A DNA stretch of 34,317 nt from Methanosarcina sp. (GTDB lineage Archaea > Halobacteriota > Methanosarcinia > Methanosarcinales > Methanosarcinaceae). The position numbers and the translations under genes are program-made. Under the pieces are notes generated by a model, which saw nothing but the letters and a program-made list of their open reading frames with translations, was not told the DNA's origin and ran no database searches. The stretch lies in assembly GCA_013331265.1 (NCBI GenBank), contig DUGS01000155.1, positions 26,094 through 60,410 on the forward strand, read 5' to 3'. Shown piece after piece: positions 24,384-32,009 of this stretch. Every line of letters begins with the position of its first letter. Position 1 is the stretch's first letter.

Positions 24384-24938
24384 ATGGATGTAGTGACCGA
24401 ATTCGAACGTGTGCTTGTGAACTCATTTAATGCATACATTGAGGAAAAAGGCATAAGAGCCATCTCCTACCGGCTTAAGCAGCACAGGTTTACTTCCCAG
24501 TTCCTTGACGTGCTTGTAGATTCTCTTGACCCTGACCTTTATCTGGGGATAGAATGCAAAAGTATCTCCGTGGAGAAAGGAGCGAATGCACTTTATTTTA
24601 CCCAGCATTTTACAGTGGATAAAAAGGGAGTGCATCAAATAGAAAGAATTTCAGACTATCTGAATAAATCAGGAAGAAGAGGATTCCTGGCGGTGGAACT
24701 TCGCCTCGGGATGGGCCATGAAAGAGAAGCATATATGATCCCCTGGGAAGACCTGGAGAAGAGCTATCATTCAGAGAGTCTCAAACTCACAGTACAGGAA
24801 ATTCGAGACTTTCCAGAAATAAAAAGGGATGGGAAAGGTTACATAATAAACCCGAAAGAATGGGGAAGAAGAAATCACTGGGAAAAAGATGATATTAAAC
24901 TGAATCTAGCAGATAATCTCGGAGAAACTAATGACTGA
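24384..24938 (+). CDS. PD-(D/E)xK nuclease-like protein (Holliday-junction-resolvase-like)
   Basis: The pattern EFERVLVNSF...RQHRFTSQFLDVLVDSLDPDLYLGIECKS contains the elements of a PD-(D/E)xK nuclease core: an N-terminal Glu, an Asp in FLDVL, and E-C-K. It resembles archaeal Hjc-type resolvases, followed by a family-specific C-terminus (residues about 90-185). The start is uncertain among ATG 24384, GTG 24393 and TTG 24357. AGGAG at 24378-24382 is better spaced for the GTG but very close to the ATG. The stop overlaps the start of the DHH gene by 8 bases, so the two are translationally coupled. Nuclease activity is inferred. Confidence 0.65.
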   Translation: MDVVTEFERVLVNSFNAYIEEKGIRAISYRLKQHRFTSQFLDVLVDSLDPDLYLGIECKSISVEKGANALYFTQHFTVDKKGVHQIERISDYLNKSGRRGFLAVELRLGMGHEREAYMIPWEDLEKSYHSESLKLTVQEIRDFPEIKRDGKGYIINPKEWGRRNHWEKDDIKLNLADNLGETND

Positions 24939-26331
24939 AATTATAGAAATATTCAGAAAAGAAGCAGACAGGTGTGCCGAAGAGATCAAGAAACATAGAT
25001 CTGTACATGTAGTATCTCATATTGATGCAGACGGGCTGACTTCTGCGGGGATTATATGCACAGCTCTTGAAAGGGGAAATTTCGAGTATACAACCAGTTT
25101 TGTAAAGCAGCTCGATGAAAACGCCCTTGATACTATTGCAGACGAGAACCATGAGCTTGTAGTCTTTACAGATCTCGGAAGCGGAATGTGTGAACATATA
25201 AAATCCCGCGGGATCAATGCTGTAATCTCAGACCACCACCAGCCGCAGGGAACTCTTGAGTTCCACCTCAATCCCCACCTTTTTGGAGCAAACGGTTCTT
25301 ATGAACTGAGCGGTTCGGGAAGCACTTATCTTCTGGCTTCAGCCCTGGGAAAAAACAGAGATCTTTCCTCACTTGCCATAGTAGGGGCTATTGGAGACAT
25401 GCAGCACCTGAAAATGGGACAGCTTACAGGAATTAACAGGAAAATTCTTGAGGAAGGGGTAAAAGGTGGGGACCTGGAGTTCAAAAAAGATCTGACACTA
25501 TTTGGAAAGCAGACCCGCCCTATTTACAAACTCCTGCAGTATTCATCTGATCCTTATCTTCCCGGACTTACCGGAGATGAGGAAGCTTGCATTAATTTTA
25601 TTCACTCGTTGAATGTTCGCTTCAGCCAGGACGAGCGCTGGAGGCGCTGGATAGACCTGGAGATCTCGGAAAAACAGAAAATAATTTCAGGACTTTTCCA
25701 GTACTGCCTTAACTCAGGGATACCCTCATACAAAATTGAGCGCCTGATAGGTGAGGTTTATGTCCTTCTTAAAGAAAGAGAAGGTACAGAAATGAGAGAT
25801 GCCTCAGAATTTTCTACCCTCCTCAATGCTACTGCCAGGTATGACCATGCCGATATCGGGCTTGCGGTCTGTATGGGAGACAGGGAAAACGCATATGAGG
25901 ACGCCAAAAAATTGCTTGCCGAACACAGGCAAAACCTTGTTAACGGGCTCATGTACGTAAAAGAGAATGGGGTCACTCAACTGGAAAACATTCAATACTT
26001 TGATGCGGGTTCGCAGATAAAGGAAACCATTGTAGGGATAATTGCAGGTATGAGTTCTACAATAGTTGAAAACAGGAACCTTCCGATTATTGCCTTTGCA
26101 AAAACAGATGGTGGGGTTAAGGTCTCAGCAAGAGGGACACAGGACCTGATCCGTAGAGGAGTAAACCTATCTGAAGCAATGTCAACCGTATCAGCAGAAG
26201 TAGGAGGTGCAGGCGGTGGGCATGATATTGCCGCGGGGGCAACTATTCCTGAAAATGCAAAAGAAGAGTTCACCAGGAAACTGGACTTTTTCATAGGGGA
26301 ACAGCTTCGGCGGAAAGTAAATTCAGGATAA
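24931..26331 (+). CDS. DHH-family phosphoesterase, archaeal RecJ-like exonuclease
   Basis: The 466-residue protein has every catalytic motif of DHH phosphoesterases: SHIDADG (29-35), FTDLGSG with D81, SDHHQP (DHH at 101-103) and GAIGDM with D156. The C-terminal DHHA1 domain has GGAGGGHDIAAGA. Archaeal RecJ-like proteins degrade single-stranded DNA or RNA, and some bind the GINS replication complex. Here it overlaps the upstream nuclease-like gene by 8 bases, suggesting a joint role in DNA repair or recombination. The family is certain; the substrate and partner are inferred. Confidence 0.9.
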   Translation: MTEIIEIFRKEADRCAEEIKKHRSVHVVSHIDADGLTSAGIICTALERGNFEYTTSFVKQLDENALDTIADENHELVVFTDLGSGMCEHIKSRGINAVISDHHQPQGTLEFHLNPHLFGANGSYELSGSGSTYLLASALGKNRDLSSLAIVGAIGDMQHLKMGQLTGINRKILEEGVKGGDLEFKKDLTLFGKQTRPIYKLLQYSSDPYLPGLTGDEEACINFIHSLNVRFSQDERWRRWIDLEISEKQKIISGLFQYCLNSGIPSYKIERLIGEVYVLLKEREGTEMRDASEFSTLLNATARYDHADIGLAVCMGDRENAYEDAKKLLAEHRQNLVNGLMYVKENGVTQLENIQYFDAGSQIKETIVGIIAGMSSTIVENRNLPIIAFAKTDGGVKVSARGTQDLIRRGVNLSEAMSTVSAEVGGAGGGHDIAAGATIPENAKEEFTRKLDFFIGEQLRRKVNSG

Positions 26332-26343
26332 GAAGAGCAGCCC

Positions 26344-26361
26344 TCCGGAAACTATTCCGGA
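26344..26361. terminator. Hairpin between convergent genes
   Basis: TCCGGAA and TTCCGGA form a perfect 7-bp stem with an ACTA loop, 13 bases after the DHH gene stop and before the end of the convergent NrpR gene. Confidence 0.5.
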
Positions 26362-26453
26362 AAGCCTGATTTCCGCAGAAAAGCATCTGGATCTCGAAAA
26401 AAGCAAAGACTTTCTGAAACAGGAATTTGCGGAACAGGAATTATACCCAGGTT

Positions 26454-27212
26454 TCAGACAAGATCTTCAATCCGGCTCATTTCCTTAAAAGGAATTAACC
26501 TCGACATCGCACTTGTGTCTATTGGAATACCATACTCCTGCACAACAGCCATCGGGTTTGTTCCTCCAATAACGACTATTCCGAGATGGTCTCTCTCAAT
26601 TGGGACGTCAAGAACCCTTGTATTTGGCTCTCCCACTTCTAAAATTCCACTGAAGCCTGCGTCCAGAAGATCAGAAAGGTTGCTTTCAATCTCATCTCTT
26701 GCAACCATGGGAGCTTCCCTTAGATTTGCAAGGACCTTGCCGGAACCTGTTCTGAGCATTTCAGATACTGAAGTAATTCCCTGAGACATCAGGATTTCAA
26801 GGGGGTCTACAGTAGTACTTACATATGTAAGCACGTCAGTGAAGCGTACAGGAAGCCCATTCCGGATCTGAACAACCCCGCCAAGCTTTGGATTTACGGG
26901 AATCCCTGCTTTTAGGAGTACGCCATCAATAGTTATACTGCATACAGTCCCTATTCCTACTTTTCCTTTCTCAATGGTCATGTCTCCGATAGATTCCCCT
27001 TCCGAAATCACTTTCACATAGGGGGTTACGGAAAGCCCGCTTGCAATGACCATCTTGAAGATGCCAAGCACATCGTCCAGGTCTTTTTTATCGATAAGCG
27101 AGAGATTAAGAATGACATCTCCATCCATTTTCTTTGGATCAAATGTGGTCCTGTACATAAGATCCCGGATTCTGGATGATGTAAATTGAATACGGTATCC
27201 ATTTTTTTGCAT
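26454..27212 (-). CDS. NrpR-domain regulator without DNA-binding domain (NrpRII-like)
   Basis: The 252-residue product is a single NrpR/DUF128 domain (about residues 35-245, including GDMTIEKGKVGIGTVCSITIDGVLLKAGIPVNPKLGGVVQI in pieces and LGIVVIGGTNPMAVVQE). In Methanosarcina nitrogen repression uses two proteins: NrpRI with a winged helix and NrpRII with only the effector domain, which senses 2-oxoglutarate. This gene fits NrpRII, as no helix-turn-helix is encoded. I set the start at the ATG at 27212 because GGAGGGTTGAA directly precedes it. The upstream 37 codons to 27323 look non-coding. The assignment to NrpRII is by domain content. Confidence 0.8.
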   Translation of the reverse strand: MQKNGYRIQFTSSRIRDLMYRTTFDPKKMDGDVILNLSLIDKKDLDDVLGIFKMVIASGLSVTPYVKVISEGESIGDMTIEKGKVGIGTVCSITIDGVLLKAGIPVNPKLGGVVQIRNGLPVRFTDVLTYVSTTVDPLEILMSQGITSVSEMLRTGSGKVLANLREAPMVARDEIESNLSDLLDAGFSGILEVGEPNTRVLDVPIERDHLGIVVIGGTNPMAVVQEYGIPIDTSAMSRLIPFKEMSRIEDLV

Positions 27213-27417
27213 TTCAACCCTCCAGTAATTGAAGGAATTTATACCTATTATAAGTTGTGTATTATTGTGGAGAAAGAAATATCCTTCAGGCCTGTATAGA
27301 CACTCTCTAAGTCCCGCCTTCAAAAAACTACAATAGAAAAAGGTAAAATTAAAGTTTCTTAAAGGAGCCTTTGGGAAAAGATAGTAGGAAATGAAGTTTT
27401 TATCCGTTATGAAACTT

Positions 27418-27442
27418 AGGAGTTCTCTTTCAAAGAACTCCT
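27418..27442 (-). terminator. Terminator hairpin overlapping the end of the GPI gene
   Basis: AGGAGTTCT and AGAACTCCT form a 9-bp stem with a 7-base loop that spans the last codons and the stop of the minus-strand gene. No strong T-run follows. Confidence 0.5.
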
Positions 27443-28170
27443 GCCAGGAAACCCATAAACTCCTGAGGAGAAGTCAGGAATCTTAGTCTGTCAGCATTAT
27501 ATATGAGTTCGTACATGTTTTCTCCGGAATTAAGCCCGAATTCCTTAAAGCTCAGAGGTTTAACGTAACGGATAGAAGGGATGCCTCTATAGAGGGGATT
27601 TTTGGCAAAGCCGTCTTTAAGAAGGTAATAGGCAGCTCCGGAAAGTCTTTTTACAGGCTCATAGACGGAAGAGAAATCCCGACAGACCCAGTTTGCCATT
27701 TCAAGTGTCTTTTCCGAGGCATTAATTGTTACATGTCCGTATCCTGGCGGGACAAGCACCATATCCCCCTTTTCAGCTTTGATAACTGTCACATCCAGGA
27801 CGACGTCCTCTTCTCCGGGCTCCACCTTTTGCAACAGATAGGTGGCAGAACCTTCAAGCACCTGGTAAATTTCAGGATAGGACACATATGTTCCCGGAAC
27901 CTGCGGATGGTAGTGACCTACTGTTTTAATGTATTCCAACCCGAGCATTCCGGGAGGGATTCTTGTAATGTCATACCTGAGGTGCCGGGATTTGATAAGC
28001 TCAAGATCAGAGTCACTTTTGGCAAGGTCCCTGAACATATAATACATATCTCTATTTATCTCATCTGTCTTTTCAAACCATTCTCTATCAAACACCACAT
28101 CTTCCATATCATGGAGTTTTCTTACATCTGCCACAGTGACTTTGTCCCCGAACTTCAGTGTTACTGCCAT
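27430..28170 (-). CDS. pgiA: Glucose-6-phosphate isomerase, cupin type
   Basis: This is the archaeal cupin isomerase that interconverts glucose-6-phosphate and fructose-6-phosphate. The metal ligands fit H86 and H88 (VGHYHPQ), E100 (PEIYQVLEG) and H146 (PGYGHVTIN). PPGMLG and TYVSYPE are also typical. At 246 residues it is longer than the roughly 190-residue Pyrococcus enzyme, with an extra C-terminal 60 residues. AAAGGGG sits seven bases before the ATG. A TATA box probably lies within an inverted repeat at 28240-28260. The gene is monocistronic. Confidence 0.88.
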   Translation of the reverse strand: MAVTLKFGDKVTVADVRKLHDMEDVVFDREWFEKTDEINRDMYYMFRDLAKSDSDLELIKSRHLRYDITRIPPGMLGLEYIKTVGHYHPQVPGTYVSYPEIYQVLEGSATYLLQKVEPGEEDVVLDVTVIKAEKGDMVLVPPGYGHVTINASEKTLEMANWVCRDFSSVYEPVKRLSGAAYYLLKDGFAKNPLYRGIPSIRYVKPLSFKEFGLNSGENMYELIYNADRLRFLTSPQEFMGFLAGVL

Positions 28171-28239
28171 TGAATTCCCCTTTCATTTAAAGTTACAATA
28201 ATCTTTACCACAGAGAGACTGTTCAACTACATATACGAT

Positions 28240-28260
28240 CCTGCTATAAAGGCTAGCAGG
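28240..28260 (-). promoter_or_regulatory. Inverted repeat enclosing the likely GPI TATA box
   Basis: CCTGCT and AGCAGG are perfect 6-bp inverted copies with a 9-base spacer. On the minus strand the spacer reads AGCCTTTAT, continuing as CTTTATAG into the arm, a good TATA box about 75-80 bases before the start codon. A regulator bound here would block the basal promoter. Confidence 0.4.
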
Positions 28261-28377
28261 AATTAGTAAGACCAAAATTCAGAACAGTAATATGAATGCA
28301 GTTATCAACTGACAATATATATCAATTACTGACATTTCTACTTTTTGGCGGAATCTTCAAAGGAAAAAACGTACTTT

Positions 28378-29127
28378 TCACGTTTTTAGAGCTTTTTCAA
28401 CCATTTTAGGGTAAGTAAGTTCAATAATAGTTTTCAGGTTTACTATATCTTCCTCATTATATTTAACAAGCAAGTTAAGAGCTTCCCTATCTCCTTTTTC
28501 ATATTGCTTCCAGAGCCGGACGGCTTCAAATCCGTCCATACCATCCGTATCCTCGCTTCTGCAGATCCCGAGCAGCTTTTCAATATGTTTCAGACCCCCT
28601 CCGTATCCTATGCGTCTTAGAGGATACATCAGGTCTATATGGAGCTGCTTGAACTCTATTTCTGGGAATTCGGATTTTATGAAAGGGATATCAAAACGAG
28701 CCCCGTTAAAGGACACGAGAAGCCTGTATTTTGAAAACTCCTCTACAATATCTTCAAGATTGATTCCTCTTACATATGTTTTGGTCTCATTTCCATCATA
28801 TATTCCAACAACAGTTATCTTATCCCTTTTTGGGGAGAGCCCCGTGGTTTCTATATCGAAGAAAGCGACAGAGTCCGAAAATAGAGAATAAGCCCTCCAG
28901 TGTTCTGCAGACGGGAGACGTTGCGAAAAAAAGAAGCAATCTTTTTCAGCTAGATGGCTGGAAGATACCTTTATTCCTTCACATATTCTGGTTCTCTTGG
29001 TTGAAGGGATTGAAATCCTGTCTTCCATTTCCAGGAACTCGTCCCATGTATGTATTCCTGAGGCCCAGATTTTCTGCTCAAGCGTTTTTCCTACACCCGG
29101 AATATGAATATATGTGTTCTTCAGCAT
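28378..29127 (-). CDS. RNase H-like 3'-5' exonuclease (YprB-like, COG3359)
   Basis: Set to start at the ATG at 29127 (AGGGG five bases upstream), the product is 249 residues. Residues 6-50 (IPGVGKTLEQKIWASGIHTWDEFL) look like a helix-hairpin-helix region for DNA binding. Residues 85-235 form a DEDDy exonuclease domain: D91-I-E93, N141..FD146, D165, and Y223-x3-D227. The longer ORF start at 29292 adds a hydrophobic stretch with no ribosome-binding site and is unlikely. It stands alone on the minus strand. Activity is inferred from the full catalytic set. Confidence 0.82.
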   Translation of the reverse strand: MLKNTYIHIPGVGKTLEQKIWASGIHTWDEFLEMEDRISIPSTKRTRICEGIKVSSSHLAEKDCFFFSQRLPSAEHWRAYSLFSDSVAFFDIETTGLSPKRDKITVVGIYDGNETKTYVRGINLEDIVEEFSKYRLLVSFNGARFDIPFIKSEFPEIEFKQLHIDLMYPLRRIGYGGGLKHIEKLLGICRSEDTDGMDGFEAVRLWKQYEKGDREALNLLVKYNEEDIVNLKTIIELTYPKMVEKALKT

Positions 29128-29590
29128 TTTTCCCCTGGACAATTGGAAGTGATCTTTAATAAAAATACTGCATGAAGGCTGAAAGTAATATAAAACACAA
29201 ATAAAGACTTTTAGTAACAAGAAATCCTGAGTTAGAAGGTTGGAACAGAGAAATCGTTTGCTCAAAAACATTAAATTCAACCAGTTAATCACCTATTTTT
29301 AGGTATCAGGTTTACGTTATAGAATCATCCATTCATGCCAACAAGGTTAATATACATAATTAGTAATAATAAGAAATACTCTTTATTTCTGTGGGGACAG
29401 AACATAAAGAAAGGGCTTATGGAGTTCAACCTGATAAGAGGGGGAAAAAAGAATACAAAGGAATTCTAGAAAGCCAAAAAAATAAATATTAAGATATGGT
29501 TACCACCAGACCGATTGAGAAGGATCGATTTTTAGAGGCAGGAATTAAAAAATCTCCTGCAAATAAAATTTTGATACAGGTGTGTAAGCA
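29128..29590. other. Divergent intergenic region upstream of mdh
   Basis: No gene is seen. TATA-like AAATATTAAG near 29484-29493 is a candidate mdh promoter. A hairpin GCAGGA/TCCTGC (29538-29560, 11-base loop) lies in the expected leader 30 bases before the start codon. Confidence 0.45.
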
Positions 29591-30514
29591 ATGGCTAAAA
29601 TTTCCGTTATTGGTGCAGGAAATGTAGGTGCGACCACAGTCCAGCGGTTAGCCGAACTGGAAACTGGCGAAATAGTCATGACAGATATTGTGGAAGGATT
29701 GCCACAGGGGAAGGCTCTCGACCTTATGCAGGCGGGAGCAATTAATGGTTATGACACCAGGGTGAAAGGTACTAACGATTATGCAGATATTGCAGATTCT
29801 GACCTGGTAATAATTACAGCAGGGATTGCCAGAAAGCCTGGAATGAGCAGAGAAGACCTTATTAAAACTAATTCAAAAATAATAGGAGATGTCGCAAGAA
29901 ACATTGCAAAATACGCTCCGAACTCTATTGTTATAAATGTCACAAATCCTCTTGACATTATAACATACGTAGCCATGAAGGAAACTGGCTTTGAGCCAAA
30001 AAAGGTCTTTGGGATGAGTGGAGTTCTTGATGCAGGTCGTTTTGCAAGCTTCATAGCAGAGGAACTGAAGTGTTCAAGAAGGGATGTTGAGGCAATGGTT
30101 ATAGGAGGGCACGGAGATCTTATGGTCCCCCTTCCCCAGTATACCACAGTCGCTGGAATTCCGCTTCCAGAACTGCTTCCGGACAAGACAATTTCCAGGC
30201 TTGTGGAAAGAACAGTAAACGGAGGGGCTGAAATAGTAGAGCTTCTCAAACAGGGAAGCGCTTTTTATGCACCCTCTGCAGCTATCGTACGCATGGCAGA
30301 AGCCGTGCTTAAGGATTCGAAGCGTATGCTTCCGGCATCTGCATACCTTGAAGGGCAGTACGGGCAGAAAGGAATTTACTTCGGAGTGCCAGTAAAACTG
30401 GGAGCAAACGGTGTAGAGGAAATTCTTGAGCTTAAACTCGAAGAGAGCCAGTGTGAAATACTCAGAAAATCTTCCGAAACTATCCGAAGGGGAATTTCAC
30501 AGCTGGGGATATAA
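29591..30514 (+). CDS. mdh: Malate dehydrogenase (NAD-dependent)
   Basis: The 307-residue protein is a lactate/malate dehydrogenase family member that interconverts oxaloacetate and malate. It has the Rossmann glycines VIGAGNVGATT, D32 at the end of strand 2 (NAD preference), the substrate arginines R81 and R87 (ARKPGMSRED, where Arg in place of Gln marks malate over lactate), N118, R150 and catalytic H174 (IGGHGD). AGGTG lies 8 bases before the ATG. It would consume oxaloacetate made by the pyruvate carboxylase encoded in this window. Confidence 0.95.
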   Translation: MAKISVIGAGNVGATTVQRLAELETGEIVMTDIVEGLPQGKALDLMQAGAINGYDTRVKGTNDYADIADSDLVIITAGIARKPGMSREDLIKTNSKIIGDVARNIAKYAPNSIVINVTNPLDIITYVAMKETGFEPKKVFGMSGVLDAGRFASFIAEELKCSRRDVEAMVIGGHGDLMVPLPQYTTVAGIPLPELLPDKTISRLVERTVNGGAEIVELLKQGSAFYAPSAAIVRMAEAVLKDSKRMLPASAYLEGQYGQKGIYFGVPVKLGANGVEEILELKLEESQCEILRKSSETIRRGISQLGI

Positions 30515-30961
30515 AAGAACCTGAACAGAAAGATAAGATATTAAAAGAGAGTATTAACAAAAGACAGGTTTCTGCTAACGGAAAAAGATTAGAAAATATT
30601 TCCGGCTAGTTAGAATGAATCTCAGAAGCCTGCCCATTTTCCTGTTTTGTTATTAAAACACGGACTGCTTAGTATATAATGCAGACTGAAAGGCTTTTCT
30701 AAGAAAAGTAAATAAACGGTTCGTTAATCTTAAACATTAAGGTTAAATAAAGTGAACTACCCGCTAAATCTAAAGATTTAACGGGCTTCCAGAATCATAG
30801 ATGACCTTTTGGAATCTCAATCTGGAAAACATATTTTTAATAGGGAAGAGAGACTGGTAAAACTGTAAGATATATAAGTATGTTTTTCATATAAGGTAGA
30901 GGAAGAACTTTAAATAAATTTAGAATGCATAGATAACTTAAATTAATAGAGCAGGGATATA
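30515..30961. other. Intergenic region with two adjacent hairpins
   Basis: No gene is seen. Hairpin 1: TTAATCTTAA/TTAAGGTTAA (30724-30746). Hairpin 2: CCCGCTAAATC/GATTTAACGGG (30760-30785) with one mismatch. TATATAAG near 30871 is the likely promoter of the PRC-barrel gene. Confidence 0.5.
30760..30785 (+). terminator. Strong hairpin, probable transcript end or structured element
   Basis: CCCG-C-TAAATC pairs with GATTTA-A-CGGG around a TAAA loop, 10 pairs with one C-A mismatch. No T-run follows, so it may end transcription from mdh or cap a processed RNA. Confidence 0.45.
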
Positions 30962-31219
30962 ATGCGCGCAGAACTCACATCACTTTTTGGCCTAAACATA
31001 TACACAAATAACGGTGTTTATGTAGGGAAGTTGCAGGACCTTGTAATTGACGTAGAGGAACAGAAAGTAACAGGGCTTGCTGTTTCTGACGTCAACAGGG
31101 AACTTTTTGACCTTAGCAGTAGAGGTATTATCATTCCCTACCGGTGGGTTATAACCGCTGCGGATATTATCATAATTAGAGATGTTATCCAGAGATACAA
31201 AAAGAGGAAAGAAGACTGA
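30962..31219 (+). CDS. PRC-barrel domain protein
   Basis: The 85-residue protein is a single PRC-barrel: TSLFGLNIYTNNGVYVGKLQDLVIDVEEQKVTGLAV, then SRGIIIPYRWVITAADIIIIRDVI. Related small archaeal PRC-barrel proteins are linked to RNA handling or cell division in other archaea; which applies here is unknown. AGGG lies five bases before the ATG. It heads a same-strand cluster with the Thg1-like gene (20 bases downstream) and tyrS, hinting at an RNA-related role. Confidence 0.9.
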   Translation: MRAELTSLFGLNIYTNNGVYVGKLQDLVIDVEEQKVTGLAVSDVNRELFDLSSRGIIIPYRWVITAADIIIIRDVIQRYKKRKED

Positions 31220-31239
31220 ATAGTCTTTCGAAAAGGTAT

Positions 31240-31971
31240 ATGAAAAACCGGGAAATCTATGCTGAAATGCGCTGTATCCCGCCAGTGGTCTTGCGCGCTG
31301 ACGGCAGGAATTTCAAAAATACGCTTTCGGGACTGGGCTTTGAAAAACCATACGATAAAAACTTCGCCAGAGCAATGGCGGATACTGCTGAACTATTCAT
31401 AAAAAAAAGCGGGTTAAGCCCTCTTTTTGCCTATACTTTTTCAGATGAGATCAGTTTTCTTTTTACAGACCTCCCTTTTGACGGCAGGGTAGAAAAAATT
31501 GATTCTGTCGTGGCAAGTTTTCTTGGAAGCGCTCTTACAATAAAACTGCGGCTAGAAGTACCCATAGCTTTTGATTCCAGACTGATAGCTCTTCAGAAAG
31601 AGGAAATTACTGAGTATTTTCACTGGAGGCAACTGGAAGCCTGGAGAAACTTTGTAGCGTCCTGGGGGTATTATGCCCTCAGAAACGAAGGCGTGGAGAA
31701 AGATGTTGCTGCAAAATATTTGAAAGGAAAAAAAGAATGGGAAATTCATGAGATGCTTTTTGAGAAAGGAATAAATCTTGCGGCACTTCCTGCCTGGCAG
31801 AGGAGAGGAATTGTAATCTCTAAAAAAGAATATGAAATATCGGGTTTTAATCCGAGATCTGGTAAAGAAGTAAAATCTATACGAAGGAAAATAATCCAGA
31901 ACTGGGAAATTCCAAAATTCAAATCCGAAGAAGGAATAGCATTTTTAGAGAAACTTATTAATACAAATTAA
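31240..31971 (+). CDS. thg1: Thg1-like 3'-5' nucleotidyltransferase (tRNA-His guanylyltransferase family)
   Basis: The 243-residue protein has the Thg1 signature: LRADGRNFKNTLS (residues 18-30, metal-binding D21), FEKPYD (34-39) and YTFSDEISFLF (65-75, with D69 and E70). The family adds G at the 5' end of tRNA-His or repairs tRNA 5' ends in the 3'-5' direction. The ORF runs from ATG (AGGT four bases upstream) to TAA with no in-frame TAG. Residue 142 is Trp (TGG at 31663-31665), where, as I recall, M. acetivorans Thg1 encodes pyrrolysine. It is followed by tyrS after 38 bases. Confidence 0.92.
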   Translation: MKNREIYAEMRCIPPVVLRADGRNFKNTLSGLGFEKPYDKNFARAMADTAELFIKKSGLSPLFAYTFSDEISFLFTDLPFDGRVEKIDSVVASFLGSALTIKLRLEVPIAFDSRLIALQKEEITEYFHWRQLEAWRNFVASWGYYALRNEGVEKDVAAKYLKGKKEWEIHEMLFEKGINLAALPAWQRRGIVISKKEYEISGFNPRSGKEVKSIRRKIIQNWEIPKFKSEEGIAFLEKLINTN

Positions 31972-32009
31972 GTTTTTCAGAATAAGAAAATAAAAGGAAT
32001 GTAGATGCA

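Noticed and set aside
26345..26386. GGAA/TTCC pairs resembling NrpR operators near the nrpR gene
   Set aside because: The spacings are 4 and 8 rather than the known 6 bases, and the site lies between convergent gene ends, not in a promoter; it is better read as a terminator hairpin.
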